The notes: generated by a model not told the origin, from the sequence alone. A DNA stretch of 64,000 bases from an uncultured Xanthomonas sp. (GCA_943912265.1 CALTTS010000001.1:186001-250000), one strand, 5' to 3'. Counted from the stretch's first letter, positions 38,622 to 48,141 are shown. A program made the numbers and translations.

Positions 38622-39506
38622 ATGAAACTCTGGTCGCTGACAGGCAACACGCAGAAGCTCGACGGTGGCGCGATGTTTGGCAATGCGCCGCGCGCGCTGT
38701 GGGAAAAATGGGCGCCGCCGGATGCGGCCAACCGCATCGACCTGGCCTGCCGCGCGCTGCTGGCCGCGCCGCTGGCCGGCAAGACGGTGCTGTTCGAAAC
38801 CGGCATCGGCGCGTTCTTCGAACCGAAACTTCGCGAACGCTACGGCGTGCAGGAAGACCGCCACGTGCTGCTCGATTCGCTGGCGGCGGCGGGTTTTTCG
38901 CACGAGGACATCGACGTGGTGGTGCTCAGCCACCTGCACTTCGACCACGCCGGCGGTCTGCTTGCCCCGTGGCGTGAAGGCGGCGAGCCGGAGCTGCTGT
39001 TCCCCAACGCGGTGTTCCTCGTCGGTGCCGCGCACTGGCAGCGTGCACTGCACCCGCATCCACGCGATCGCGCCAGCTTCATTCCGGAAATCCAGCAGTT
39101 GCTGGCGGAGAGCGGTCGGCTGGAGCTGGTGAATGGGCCGCATTCGCGCGCGCTGGGCACGGCGGTGCGTTTCGAATTCAGCGATGGCCACACGCCCGGC
39201 TTGATGCTGGCCGAAATCGTCGGCCAGGCAGACGCGGATGGCACGGTGCGTGGCGGCGTGAGCTTCTGCGCGGACCTGATCCCCGGCACGCCGTGGGTGC
39301 ACGTGCCGATCACGATGGGCTACGACCGCAACGCCGAGCTGTTGATCGACGAGAAACGCACGTTCCTGCAGGACAAGCTCGAACGCGACGTGGCGTTATT
39401 CTTCACCCACGACCCGGCCTGTGCACTGGCGCATGCGGCCATCGACGCGAAGGGTCGTTTCGTCACCCGCGGCGAACAGGCCGAACTGGTGGCCAGTCCG
39501 TTCTGA
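38622..39506 (+). CDS. MBL-fold metallohydrolase
   Basis: A 294-residue cytosolic metallo-beta-lactamase-fold hydrolase. The metal site SHLHFDHAGG (HxHxDH) is near residue 107, a second His lies in FSDGHTPGLM, and a later Asp/His pair lies in FCADLIPGTPW and FFTHDPAC. The N-terminal GNTQKLDGGAMFGN is typical of the quorum-quenching-like/lactonase-type branch, but the substrate cannot be told. Although AHL lactonases share this fold, nothing links it to the luxI locus 10 kb away. It appears monocistronic. Confidence 0.88.
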   Translation: MKLWSLTGNTQKLDGGAMFGNAPRALWEKWAPPDAANRIDLACRALLAAPLAGKTVLFETGIGAFFEPKLRERYGVQEDRHVLLDSLAAAGFSHEDIDVVVLSHLHFDHAGGLLAPWREGGEPELLFPNAVFLVGAAHWQRALHPHPRDRASFIPEIQQLLAESGRLELVNGPHSRALGTAVRFEFSDGHTPGLMLAEIVGQADADGTVRGGVSFCADLIPGTPWVHVPITMGYDRNAELLIDEKRTFLQDKLERDVALFFTHDPACALAHAAIDAKGRFVTRGEQAELVASPF

Positions 39507-39528
39507 TCCGGCCGGGGCCGGACATGCG

Positions 39529-39551
39529 AAGGCCCCGCAATGCGGGGCCTT
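39529..39551. terminator. bidirectional terminator between MBL hydrolase and psiF
   Basis: Perfect 10-bp stem AAGGCCCCGC (39529-39538) with GCGGGGCCTT (39542-39551), loop AAT, between convergent genes. Confidence 0.85.
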
Positions 39552-39576
39552 CGTGCATCCAATGCAGTGGTGTGGT

Positions 39577-39879
39577 TCAGGACTTCTTGAGGCAGCCGCT
39601 CATGAAACTCTTGCGTGCCTCGCCGGCCAGTTTCTTGCTGCCGGCTTCGGCATTGCAGGCCTTCATCCGCTCCTGCGGCGTGGTGGCGGCTGCGGCCGGC
39701 GCCGCCTTGGCCGACAGGCAGGCCTTCTGCGCGTCCTTGTAGTCCTGACCGGTCTTGCCCTTGTTCTGCGCCGAGCACGTGGCCATGCGCTGCTGTTGCG
39801 CGGTCTGGGCGGCGAAAGCGCTCCCGGCCGGCACGGCACAGGCAGCGGCGAAGAGGGCGGTGAACACGATCTTGTTCAT
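39577..39879 (-). CDS. psiF: PsiF-family exported protein
   Basis: A 100-residue exported protein with signal peptide VFTALFAAACAVPAGSAFA. The mature region holds two PsiF repeats, each with conserved cysteines (RMATCSAQNKGKTG ... ACLSA and RMKACNAEAGSKKLAG ... SFMSGCLKK). PsiF in E. coli is induced by phosphate starvation; function is unknown. Two kilobases further on lies a phosphate-scavenging cluster, but no clear Pho box was found here. Confidence 0.9.
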   Translation of the reverse strand: MNKIVFTALFAAACAVPAGSAFAAQTAQQQRMATCSAQNKGKTGQDYKDAQKACLSAKAAPAAAATTPQERMKACNAEAGSKKLAGEARKSFMSGCLKKS

Positions 39880-40110
39880 GGAGAGTTTCCTGTGCGGGTG
39901 ATGGGCGGAACTGCCGGCGCATCCTCGCGCCGTTTCATGCCGTTTTCATGAATGCGAGGCAAGCGCCGTTGCCGGCGTGGATCGGCCTGCATGAGCAGGC
40001 AGGCGGTCACCCCGAAATGCCTTCCGGCACCCCGCGCCGGTGACGACGGACACTCGTCGGGCATGACCTGCGCCCGCACAGTGAGGCCACTTTCAGGAGG
40101 AGTCATTCAC

Positions 40111-40956
40111 ATGCGCCCGTGCTTCCCGTTCCGCCGATTCATGGTCGCCGTGCTGCTGTTCTGCGCGGGCATGCAGGCCGTTTGCGCTGCCCCGACCGCC
40201 ACGGTGCCGTTGCAGGTCTCCTCTCAGCGCACGACTTCGATGGCGGTCTGGGAGCCGGAGGTCGTGCGCGGGGTCGTCCTTTTCTCGCATGGCCACGGCG
40301 CCTGGCCCGAGCGCTACGACGCGCTGCTGCGGACATGGCGCGATGCCGGTTTTGCCGTGGTGGCGCCCCTGCACGTGGACTCGATGCGGTACCCGGACCG
40401 GGAGACGTTCTCGCTGCAGCAGGGGTTCGGAGAGCGGATGGCCGACATGAAGGCGGCCAGCGCCTATGCGGCTGCGCGTTGGCCCGGCGTCACCATGGCC
40501 GCGGCCGGGCACAGCTACGGCACGCTGGTTTCGTTGGCACTGGGCGGTGCGTTGTCCGGACTCGCGCCGTTGCGCGATCCGCGCGTGTCGGCGGTGGTGG
40601 GTTACTCATCGCCGGGCCGCATCCCCGGGCTGGTCACGCCCTCGTCCTATGCGTCGGTCGCGGTGCCGGTGTTGCTGGTGACCGGCGACAAGGATTTCGT
40701 GCCGGGCTTCGTCGGCGACCCGCGCGACCATCTGTATCCGGTCCAAACGGCTCCGGCCGGCAACAAATATGCGGTGGTGCTGTCCGGTGGCGACCACAAC
40801 CTGATCGGCGGCCAGCCGGAGGCGCTGTACCTGCGCGCGCGCGATATCGGCACGGCCTTCCTAAAGGCGGAGCTGCTGAAGGATGCCGAGGCGGCCCGCA
40901 TGCTGTCCGCCGATGCGGCGGGCCCGGCCGATGCCGAACGATGGATCCGGCGCTGA
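40111..40956 (+). CDS. exported alpha/beta hydrolase
   Basis: A 281-residue exported serine hydrolase. A signal peptide (RRFMVAVLLFCAGMQAVCA) precedes the alpha/beta-hydrolase core: oxyanion region VVLFSHGHGAWPERY, nucleophile elbow AAAGHSYGTLVSLAL (Ser near 131), a late Asp in LLVTGDKDFVPG and the catalytic His in SGGDHNLIGG. The substrate is unknown; the dienelactone-hydrolase-like or chlorophyllase-like branch is possible. The ATG at 40111 has AGGAGGAG just upstream and matches the signal peptide; longer starts do not. It converges on upp. Confidence 0.85.
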   Translation: MRPCFPFRRFMVAVLLFCAGMQAVCAAPTATVPLQVSSQRTTSMAVWEPEVVRGVVLFSHGHGAWPERYDALLRTWRDAGFAVVAPLHVDSMRYPDRETFSLQQGFGERMADMKAASAYAAARWPGVTMAAAGHSYGTLVSLALGGALSGLAPLRDPRVSAVVGYSSPGRIPGLVTPSSYASVAVPVLLVTGDKDFVPGFVGDPRDHLYPVQTAPAGNKYAVVLSGGDHNLIGGQPEALYLRARDIGTAFLKAELLKDAEAARMLSADAAGPADAERWIRR

Positions 40957-40971
40957 GCTGGAGTCCCGGCT

Positions 40972-41604
40972 TCAGCCCACCCGCGTACCGAAGATGCGGT
41001 CGCCCGCATCGCCCAGGCCCGGCAGGATGTAGCCCTTCTCGTTGAGGCGCTCGTCGATGGCGGCGGTGTAGATTTCCACGTCCGGGTGGGCTGCCTGAAC
41101 GGCGTGCAGGCCTTCCGGTGCGGCGACCAGGAAGATGCCCTTGATCCGGCGCGCGCCGGCCTGCTTGAGCATGTCGAGGGTGGCGATCAGGCTGCCGCCG
41201 GTGGCCAGCATCGGGTCCAGCACCAGCGCGTCGCGCTCGTCCAGGCGGCCCACCAGTCGTTCGAAATACGGCACCGGTTGCAAGGTTTCCTCGTCGCGCT
41301 GCAGGCCGACCACGCTGACCTTGGCCGCCGGGATCAAGGCCAGCACGCCGGGCAGCATGCCCAAGCCCGCGCGCAGGATCGGCACCAGCGTGATCTTGGC
41401 GCCGGCGATGCGCTGCACCTGCACGTCACCGGCCCAGCCGGCCACGGTGGCCGGTTCGGTGTCCAGGTCCGCGGTGGCTTCGTACGCCAGCAGGGTGCCC
41501 AGCTCGGTGACCAGCTCGCGGAAGCCCTTGGTGCTGAGCGCGGCTTCGCGCAGCAGGCCGATCTTGTGTTGCACGAGCGGGTGGCGGACTTCGACGATCT
41601 TCAT
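40972..41604 (-). CDS. upp: uracil phosphoribosyltransferase
   Basis: A 210-residue salvage enzyme forming UMP from uracil and PRPP. The N-terminal HPLVQHKIGLLRE, the region VPILRAGLGMLPG, the PRPP-binding loop LVLDPMLATGGSLIATL and the uracil-binding C-terminal YILPGLGDAGDRIFGT are all present. Length is normal. It appears monocistronic, with its stop 15 bases from the convergent hydrolase gene. Confidence 0.97.
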   Translation of the reverse strand: MKIVEVRHPLVQHKIGLLREAALSTKGFRELVTELGTLLAYEATADLDTEPATVAGWAGDVQVQRIAGAKITLVPILRAGLGMLPGVLALIPAAKVSVVGLQRDEETLQPVPYFERLVGRLDERDALVLDPMLATGGSLIATLDMLKQAGARRIKGIFLVAAPEGLHAVQAAHPDVEIYTAAIDERLNEKGYILPGLGDAGDRIFGTRVG

Positions 41605-41798
41605 GGCAGCCGTGTTTGGGTGGGAGTGGCGGGCAGTGTGCCGCAGGCGCCGCCGCCGGTGCCAGCCATGCGCGCCATACGCCCCTGGTTGTCGCGGAGA
41701 TGTCGCAGAAGCGTTAAATGCGGCCCGCGTGTAACGGGCATGCAACATGGCGGAAATAAGGTGCCTCGCTGACATTTACCTGACGGGGAAACCGGGCA

Positions 41799-44336
41799 AT
41801 GCACAGCAAGCATCCGTTGTTCGTGGCGGTCGCCATCGGCGTCGCATCCATGGCCACATCGGCCGTCGCGCGCGGCGCGGACGTGCCGGCCGACGCCACC
41901 ACGCTGGACCGCATCGAAGTGAAGCCGCAGTTGCAGGCACAGGCCCGCGCGGTGGATCTCAAGCGCGATGCCGATGCAATCCTGGATGCGGTGTCCTCCG
42001 ACGACGTCGGCGACTACCCGGACCAGAACGTGGCCGAATCGCTGCAGCGCCTGCCCGGCGTCAGCGTCACCCGCGACCAGGGCGAAGGCCGCTATGTCGT
42101 GGTGCGCGGGCTGGATGCGGCGCTCAACAGCGTCAGCGTGGACGGCATCGCCATCGGCACGCCGGAAAGCGACAACCGTGCCGCGCCGATGGACGTGATC
42201 CCGTCCGAATCCACCGAGCGGCTCAAGGTGGTGAAATCGCCGACCCCGGACATGCCGGGCGATTCGATCGGCGGCGCGATCCTGGTCGAGTCCGCATCCG
42301 CGTTCGACCGCGACGGGCGCAGCATCCGCGCCAAGGTCGAGGGCAATCACCAGTCGCTGTCCGGCAAGACCAGCCCGAAGGCCGCGTTCAACTACAGCGA
42401 CCTCTTCGCCGACGGCACCTTCGGCGTCGCGCTGGGCGTGAATTATCTTGACCGTGAGTTCCAGTCCGACAACGTCGAAGGCGAGTACGACACCTACGCC
42501 AAGGGCAGCGACGACCGCGTCGTGACCGAATGGCAGCGCCGCAAGTACGACATCGATCGCACCCGCGTCGGCGCCAACCTCAACCTCGACTGGCGCCCGG
42601 ATGCGGACAACCGCTATTACCTGCGCACGCTGTTCAGCAGCTTCAAGGATGCCGAGACGCGCCAGCGCGTGGTGTTCGGTCTGGGCGATGGCGAGGTGAC
42701 CGCGCTCGGCAACGGCGAGTACCGCATCGACGACATCCCGGCCGATGCGATCAGCAAGCGCGTGCGCTGGCGCACCAAGAAGCAGGACACGATGGCTGCC
42801 AGCTTCGGCGGCGAGAACCGGCTTGCCGATGCCGTGCTCGACTACCGCGTGGGCTACACCAAGACCCGCGAGCGTGTGAACGACGAGAAAGAAGCGCGCT
42901 TCAAGTACGACGGCGATGACATGTCCGCGCTGGTCGGCCAGGGCCACGGCATCCCGGATTTCGGCCTGTCCGACAACGGCTGGGAGAACAACGCCAACTA
43001 CGCCTTCAAGAACTGGGTGGTGGCGCCCAAGCAGGTCAACGACCACGAGTACAGCGCGCAGATCAACGCCCGTTTCGACGGCGAGAACGCCAGCTACAAA
43101 TTCGGCCTGCTCGGGCGCTGGCGCGACCGCGACTACAACTCGGACGAGCGGGATCTGCGTTCGGGCCCATCCATCGATCTGGCCGACTGGACCAAGGCCG
43201 CGCCCGACCATCGCAACGGCACGCTGGGGCAGGGCATCAGTTCGGCGGCGCTGCGTGAGTACTGGGCCGCGCACGGCGGCGAATACACCGCGCGCAGCAA
43301 GGAGCTGATCGACAACGCGCTGACGATGTACGGCGAGGACTACATGTCCACCGAGGACATCCTGTCCGCCTACGCGATGGGCACCTGGAACATCGGCGAC
43401 CTGCGGGTGATCGCCGGCGCGCGCGTCGAGAACACCCAGTTCGATGCCACCGGCAACCGCATCGACGTGGCCGCCAACGGCAAGTCGTACACGCTCGGCC
43501 AGGTCAAGGCCAGCCACGACTACACCGACGTGCTGCCGGGCCTGCATCTGCGCTGGAACGGCGGCGAGGACTGGTCGCTGCGCTTCTCGGCCAACAAGAC
43601 GATCTCGCGCCCGGGCTTCGGCGCGATCGCGCCGCATCTGGCGATGAACAACAGCGACAAGGAAGTGGAGATCGGCAACCCGGACCTCAAGCCGTACAGG
43701 TCGCTCAATCTCGATGCCTCGTTCGAGAAGTACCTCGGCAACAGCGGCATCCTGTCGCTGGGGCTGTTCCACAAATCCATCGACGATTACATCGTCGGCA
43801 TCGTCATCAACAATGCCCCGGCCTATGGCGGCTACGACGTGAGCACGTCCATCAATGGCGACAAGGCCAAGGTGTACGGCGCCGAGTTCAACTGGCAGCA
43901 GTCGCTGGATTTCCTGCCCGCGGGCTGGGACGGCCTGCTGGCCGGCGTCAGCGGCACCTGGCTGCATACCGCGTTCGATCCGGGGCTGGCAGACCGCGAG
44001 GGCGAGGACTTCACCCTGCCGCGCGCGTCCAAGAACGTCTACACCGCATTCGTCGGTTACGAGAAGGGGCCGCTGTCCACGCGCGTGTCCGCCGTGCACC
44101 GCAGCGAATACCTGGACGAGCTCGGCAAGGCGCATGGCTACGACATCTACGTGGCGCCGAACACGCAGCTGGATTTCAGCTTCGAATACGAGCTGGGCAA
44201 GCACGTGCAGCTGTACTTCGATGCGTCCAACCTGCTGGACAAGCCGCTGGAGCGCTATCAGGGCAGCCGCTCGTACACGCAGCAGTACGAGGAGTACGGC
44301 CGCACCTACGCCATCGGCCTGAAGGTGAAGCTGTGA
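41799..44336 (+). CDS. TonB-dependent outer-membrane receptor of a phosphate-scavenging operon
   Basis: An 845-residue TonB-dependent receptor. After a signal peptide (LFVAVAIGVASMATSAVA), the plug domain begins near residue 60 (DYPDQNVAESLQRLPGVSV, YVVVRGLDAALNSVSVDGI). The 22-strand barrel follows and ends in the aromatic-rich YEEYGRTYAIGLKVKL. No N-terminal signalling extension is present, so it is a plain transporter. The following genes encode phytase, acid phosphatase and pyrophosphatase, and the phytase gene overlaps its stop (TGATG), so import of inositol phosphates or another phosphate ester is likely (inference). Confidence 0.92.
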   Translation: MHSKHPLFVAVAIGVASMATSAVARGADVPADATTLDRIEVKPQLQAQARAVDLKRDADAILDAVSSDDVGDYPDQNVAESLQRLPGVSVTRDQGEGRYVVVRGLDAALNSVSVDGIAIGTPESDNRAAPMDVIPSESTERLKVVKSPTPDMPGDSIGGAILVESASAFDRDGRSIRAKVEGNHQSLSGKTSPKAAFNYSDLFADGTFGVALGVNYLDREFQSDNVEGEYDTYAKGSDDRVVTEWQRRKYDIDRTRVGANLNLDWRPDADNRYYLRTLFSSFKDAETRQRVVFGLGDGEVTALGNGEYRIDDIPADAISKRVRWRTKKQDTMAASFGGENRLADAVLDYRVGYTKTRERVNDEKEARFKYDGDDMSALVGQGHGIPDFGLSDNGWENNANYAFKNWVVAPKQVNDHEYSAQINARFDGENASYKFGLLGRWRDRDYNSDERDLRSGPSIDLADWTKAAPDHRNGTLGQGISSAALREYWAAHGGEYTARSKELIDNALTMYGEDYMSTEDILSAYAMGTWNIGDLRVIAGARVENTQFDATGNRIDVAANGKSYTLGQVKASHDYTDVLPGLHLRWNGGEDWSLRFSANKTISRPGFGAIAPHLAMNNSDKEVEIGNPDLKPYRSLNLDASFEKYLGNSGILSLGLFHKSIDDYIVGIVINNAPAYGGYDVSTSINGDKAKVYGAEFNWQQSLDFLPAGWDGLLAGVSGTWLHTAFDPGLADREGEDFTLPRASKNVYTAFVGYEKGPLSTRVSAVHRSEYLDELGKAHGYDIYVAPNTQLDFSFEYELGKHVQLYFDASNLLDKPLERYQGSRSYTQQYEEYGRTYAIGLKVKL

Positions 44337-45472
44337 TGCGCGCCGGCATGCGCATCGTCGCGGCGCCGGTACTGCTGGTCGCCTTGCTGGCTGGTTGCGC
44401 CGGCAAGGCCGGTGCCGGCGCCAGTGTCCAGGCCGACCGCGAGCCCGACGAGAACGGCGAACTGCGGCTGGCCGATGCGAAAACCCCGCATGCGGTGGTG
44501 GGCGAGGCCTTCGTCACGGCGGCGCTGCCGCAGGACAACCTGGATTCGCCGGCCAGCTGGACCGCGCCGGACGGCAAGCGCTGGGTGATCGCCACCGCCA
44601 AGAAGACCGGCGAGCTGGTGGTCTTCGACGGCGACAGCGGCCAGCGCCTGCGCACCGTGGGCGGCAAGGGCGCGGCCCCCGGCCAGCTCGACCGTCCCAA
44701 CGGCATCAGCGTGGTCGGCGACCTGCTGCTGGTGGTCGAGCGCGACAACCACCGCGTGCAATTGTTTTCGCTGCCGGATTTCGCGCCACTGCTGGTGTTC
44801 GGCATGGACGAGCTGAGCAAACCCTACGGCTTGTGGGCCGGCGGCAAGGGCGAGGCCATCGAGGTCATCGTCAGCGACAACTACATGCGCGGCGCGGACG
44901 AGAAAACCGTGCCGGCACTGGCCGAGCTGGACCATCGCTTCCGCCGCTACCGGCTCGCGCAGGAAGGCGGCAGGTGGACGGCGACGCTGGTGCAGACCTT
45001 CGGCGACGTGACCCCGGCCGGTGCGATCCGCATCGCCGAGTCGGTGTTCGCCGATCCGGCGAACGATCGCCTGATGCTGGCCGAGGAAGACACCGCGGTC
45101 GGCACGCGCCTGCGCGAGTACGGGCTGGCCGATGGCAGGTACCGCGGCCGCGACGTCGGTGCCGGCCTGTACAAGGCACAGGCCGAGGGCATCGCGCTGA
45201 TGGCGTGCGCGGACGGGGGCGGTTACTGGATCGGCACGGACCAGTTCAAGGACCGCAGTCTGTTCCACGTGTTCGACCGGCGCACGCTGGCGCATGTCGG
45301 CTCGTTTGCCGGCAAGCTCACGGCCAACACCGACGGCGTGTGGCTGGATGCGCGCGGTGATGGGCGTTTCCCGAGCGGCGTGATGTACGCGCTGCACGAC
45401 GACCAGGCCGTGGCCGCGTTCGACTGGCGCGACATCGCGGCGGCGTTGAAGCTGAAGGCATGCGCCCGATGA
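44336..45472 (+). CDS. beta-propeller (3-)phytase lipoprotein
   Basis: A 378-residue phytase of the Ca-dependent six-bladed beta-propeller type, releasing phosphate from phytate. The N-terminal signal ends in a lipobox (LLAGC), so it should be membrane-anchored. Propeller repeats include TGELVVFDGDSGQRL, GQLDRPNGISVVGDLLLVVERDNHRVQLF and the terminal GGGYWIGTDQFKD ... FHVFDRRTLAHVGSF typical of the family. The ATG at 44336 overlaps the receptor stop. Its stop overlaps the next start as ATGA. TonB receptor plus phytase is a recurring pair in this order. Confidence 0.87.
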   Translation: MRAGMRIVAAPVLLVALLAGCAGKAGAGASVQADREPDENGELRLADAKTPHAVVGEAFVTAALPQDNLDSPASWTAPDGKRWVIATAKKTGELVVFDGDSGQRLRTVGGKGAAPGQLDRPNGISVVGDLLLVVERDNHRVQLFSLPDFAPLLVFGMDELSKPYGLWAGGKGEAIEVIVSDNYMRGADEKTVPALAELDHRFRRYRLAQEGGRWTATLVQTFGDVTPAGAIRIAESVFADPANDRLMLAEEDTAVGTRLREYGLADGRYRGRDVGAGLYKAQAEGIALMACADGGGYWIGTDQFKDRSLFHVFDRRTLAHVGSFAGKLTANTDGVWLDARGDGRFPSGVMYALHDDQAVAAFDWRDIAAALKLKACAR

Positions 45473-46830
45473 CGCTGCGCATGTGCAGCGTCTGGTGGCC
45501 GGTTCTGCTGGTGGCCTGCACCGGCGGTGCATGGGCCGCCGAGCCGAACACGCAGGTGCCGGCCGGCAGCCGGCATTACGCGGCCAGCGGGTTTCCTGAC
45601 CGCATCGTCGCTTCGCCGGCACAGGATGCGGCGCACGGCTTTGCGGTGATGTGGCGTACCGATGCGGACGTCAACAGGCCCGGGCTGGAACTGGTGGTGG
45701 CCGGCGATTCGCCCGACATGGGCGCGCCGCGCGTGCTGCACGCGGACACCATCGTGCTGGACAGCGAGAACGGAAGGTCCCGTCACCACCGCGTCGATGT
45801 CGACGGATTGCAGCCGGACACGCTGTATGCCTATCGCGTGCAGGGCCGGGACACATGGGGGCCGTGGATCCAGTTCCGCACCGCCGCATCCGCCGGCACG
45901 CCGCTGACCTTGCTGTATTTTGGCGACACGCAGAACAAGAACCTGAGCCTGGTGTCGCGTGTGGTCCGGCAGGCGTGGCGCAGCACGCCGGACGCCCGGC
46001 TGGCCTTGTTTGCCGGCGATCTGGTCAGCGGCAAGGATGGCGTTGACGACAGCGAGTGGGGCGAGTGGTTCGAGGCCGGACGCTGGCTGCTGCAAGGCAC
46101 GGCGGTGGCGCCGGCACCGGGCAACCACGAGTACCACGAAGAGGACGAGGACACGCCGCAGGCGCGTCGCGTGCTCGGTGGCCATTGGCGCGCGAGCTTC
46201 GCGCTGCCCCGCAACGGGCCGGCCGATGCGGCAGGGACCAGCTACTGGTTCGATTATCAGGACGTGCGCGTGGCCGTGCTCGACGGCACGTCCGCACTGG
46301 ATCTGGGCACCGGCCCGGCGCAGGCGGCATGGCTGGACGCGGTGTTGTCCGCCAACCCGCACCCGTGGTCGATCGTGCTGATCCACCAGCCGTTCTATTC
46401 GCCGCGCGCCGAACGCGACAACGAGAAACTGGTGCAGCAGGTGTTGCCGGTGATCCGCCGGCACAAGGTCGATCTGGTGTTGCAGGGCCACGACCATACC
46501 TATGGCCGCCGCGGTGATGGCGACGACACCAGCACGCCGGTCTTCATCGTATCGGTGGCCGGGCCCAAGCAGTACCGCTTGTCGGACTACGCGCGCACGA
46601 CGATGAAACCGGTCGGCGAGGACACCCAGCTCTACCAGGTGTTGCGCATCGATCCGCAGCGCCTGGTCTACGAGTCGCGCACCGCGACCGGGCGCCTGTA
46701 CGACGCGTTCGAGCTGGTGCGCGAAGGCGGAAGCAAGCGGTTGGTCGAGCGCGAGGCCGGCCGCATCGCGCCGCGCGACTGCGCCCGGCCGGTCTCGCCA
46801 AAGGGGCGCGAAGACCGTTGCTGGGAATGA
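45469..46830 (+). CDS. exported purple-acid-type metallophosphatase
   Basis: A 453-residue exported phosphatase. A signal peptide (VWWPVLLVACTGGAWA) is followed by a fibronectin-like purple-acid-phosphatase N-domain (HRVDVDGLQPDTLYAYRVQG, residues about 40-145) and a calcineurin-like catalytic domain: YFGDTQ, LFAGDLVSG, PGNHEYH, VLIHQPFY and GHDHTYGR, all metal ligands in order. It would hydrolyse phosphate esters released by the phytase. The start at 45469 overlaps the phytase stop as ATGA; an ATG nine bases earlier is possible. Confidence 0.9.
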   Translation: MTLRMCSVWWPVLLVACTGGAWAAEPNTQVPAGSRHYAASGFPDRIVASPAQDAAHGFAVMWRTDADVNRPGLELVVAGDSPDMGAPRVLHADTIVLDSENGRSRHHRVDVDGLQPDTLYAYRVQGRDTWGPWIQFRTAASAGTPLTLLYFGDTQNKNLSLVSRVVRQAWRSTPDARLALFAGDLVSGKDGVDDSEWGEWFEAGRWLLQGTAVAPAPGNHEYHEEDEDTPQARRVLGGHWRASFALPRNGPADAAGTSYWFDYQDVRVAVLDGTSALDLGTGPAQAAWLDAVLSANPHPWSIVLIHQPFYSPRAERDNEKLVQQVLPVIRRHKVDLVLQGHDHTYGRRGDGDDTSTPVFIVSVAGPKQYRLSDYARTTMKPVGEDTQLYQVLRIDPQRLVYESRTATGRLYDAFELVREGGSKRLVEREAGRIAPRDCARPVSPKGREDRCWE

Positions 46831-46862
46831 AGTCGACACCTTCTGCCCGAAAGGAGCCAAGC

Positions 46863-47486
46863 ATGAAAAAACACCTGATCCTGTTCGCGGGGGTGGCTGC
46901 GTTGGCCATGTCGCTGCCGTCCGCCGCGGGCGAGTACGTCCGCAATCCGCTGCTGGCCGAGCAGCCGAAAGTGGCGCCCGAGGACGTGAAACTGGCGGTG
47001 GAAATCCCGGCCGGCAGTTTCACCAAGTATGAAACCGGCGAGGACGGGCTGATCTACGTCGACCGCTTCCAGTCAATGCCGGTGGCCTACCCGGCCAACT
47101 ACGGCTCGATGCCGAGCACGCTGGCCGGCGATGGCGATCCGCTCGACGCGCTGGTGCTGACCCGCGAGGCGCTGCATCCGGGCGTGCTGATCAGCTTCCG
47201 CCCGATCGGCGTGCTGCGCATGGTGGACAAGGGCGAGCAAGACGAGAAGATCCTCGGTGTGCCGACCGACAAGGTCGACCCCACCTATGCCGGCATCCGC
47301 GACCTGGCCGACTTGCCGGACATCGAGCGCCAGCGCATCGAGGCGTTCTTCCGCATCTACAAGGACTTGCCGGCCGGGCGCAACACGGTCGAGCTGCACG
47401 GCTGGGGCGATGCCGCCGAAGCCCGGCGGATCATCGCCGATGCCATGACGCGCCATGCATCGGCCCGGGCCAAGGGGAAACCCTGA
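46863..47486 (+). CDS. exported inorganic pyrophosphatase
   Basis: A 207-residue family I pyrophosphatase with a signal peptide (LILFAGVAALAMSLPSAAG), unlike the housekeeping cytosolic enzyme. The catalytic signature DGDPLDALVL and the substrate-binding YPANYGSMPSTL are intact, with EIPAGSFTKYE before and DLPDIERQRIEAFFRIYKDLP after. It lies 32 bp after the phosphatase and completes a chain that turns organic phosphate and pyrophosphate into phosphate in the periplasm. A GAAAGGAG site precedes the ATG. Confidence 0.93.
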   Translation: MKKHLILFAGVAALAMSLPSAAGEYVRNPLLAEQPKVAPEDVKLAVEIPAGSFTKYETGEDGLIYVDRFQSMPVAYPANYGSMPSTLAGDGDPLDALVLTREALHPGVLISFRPIGVLRMVDKGEQDEKILGVPTDKVDPTYAGIRDLADLPDIERQRIEAFFRIYKDLPAGRNTVELHGWGDAAEARRIIADAMTRHASARAKGKP

Positions 47487-47567
47487 CGACAGGCCGACGG
47501 GCGCATGGGGTAAAGTCGCGGTGCGTCCGGCAGACCGCCGGGCCCGGCCCGCCGCGAGGAGGCAGGA

Positions 47568-48113
47568 ATGGATATCCGCATGAAGATCGGCACGCTGGCG
47601 TTCGCGCTGGCGCTCATCGCCCCATCCGCATGGGCGCAATCGTCCAAGGCCGCGATGGTCGAGGAAGAAGTGAACCCGGCCGAAGTGGTGATGCGCAACG
47701 GCCAGCCCTGGTATTACGGGCGCAGCGGCTACGAGCGCCTGAGCAGCCGCCAGCAGGGGGGCGAGACGGTGTACTTCCACAAGGTGCCGGCCTACGACCC
47801 GGAAACCGGCTATGCGCAAAGCGATGACCGGCCGCCGGAACCGGCCCGCGTGACGCGCTATTCCGCCTCGCCCGCCCCGGTGTTCGGTTATCGCGGCGGC
47901 GAGCCTGTGAAGTACTACGGCAACGGCCTGTACGGGCCGGATTACTTCCGCAGCCAGTACAACCGCGATGCGCGGCAGATCCATTCCGGCCCGGGCTATT
48001 ACGAAAGCTGCAGCCGCTACGACGGTTGCCGGGGCGTGCGCGCGATTCCCTACGGCTATGGCCCGTATGCGCCCGTGGTGGTACCAGTCCCGGTGCCGGC
48101 ATCGGACGACTGA
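47568..48113 (+). CDS. uncharacterised exported Tyr/Gly/Pro-rich protein
   Basis: A 181-residue exported protein with signal peptide GTLAFALALIAPSAWA. The mature chain has no recognised domain. It is rich in Tyr, Gly and Pro (QPWYYGRSGYERL, VKYYGNGLYGPDYF, CSRYDGCRGVR, then a tail of PYGYGPYAP and PVPVPAS). Two cysteines lie close together and may pair. A GAGGAGG-type site precedes the ATG. It is followed by a strong terminator and may be the last gene of the phosphate operon or separate. I do not recognise a function. Confidence 0.7.
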   Translation: MDIRMKIGTLAFALALIAPSAWAQSSKAAMVEEEVNPAEVVMRNGQPWYYGRSGYERLSSRQQGGETVYFHKVPAYDPETGYAQSDDRPPEPARVTRYSASPAPVFGYRGGEPVKYYGNGLYGPDYFRSQYNRDARQIHSGPGYYESCSRYDGCRGVRAIPYGYGPYAPVVVPVPVPASDD

Positions 48114-48141
48114 GCCACCATCGCCGAAGCACGCCGCACGG

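Noticed and set aside
38622..39506. MBL hydrolase as an AHL lactonase belonging to the quorum system
   Set aside because: The fold is shared by many enzymes, the gene is 10 kb from luxI behind a terminator, and no lux box precedes it.
41769..41786. Pho-box-like direct repeat CTGACAT-N4-CTGACGG before the TonB receptor gene
   Set aside because: It is only 13 bp from the start codon, so a promoter using it would begin inside the coding sequence. Attractive given the phosphate theme, but the geometry is wrong.
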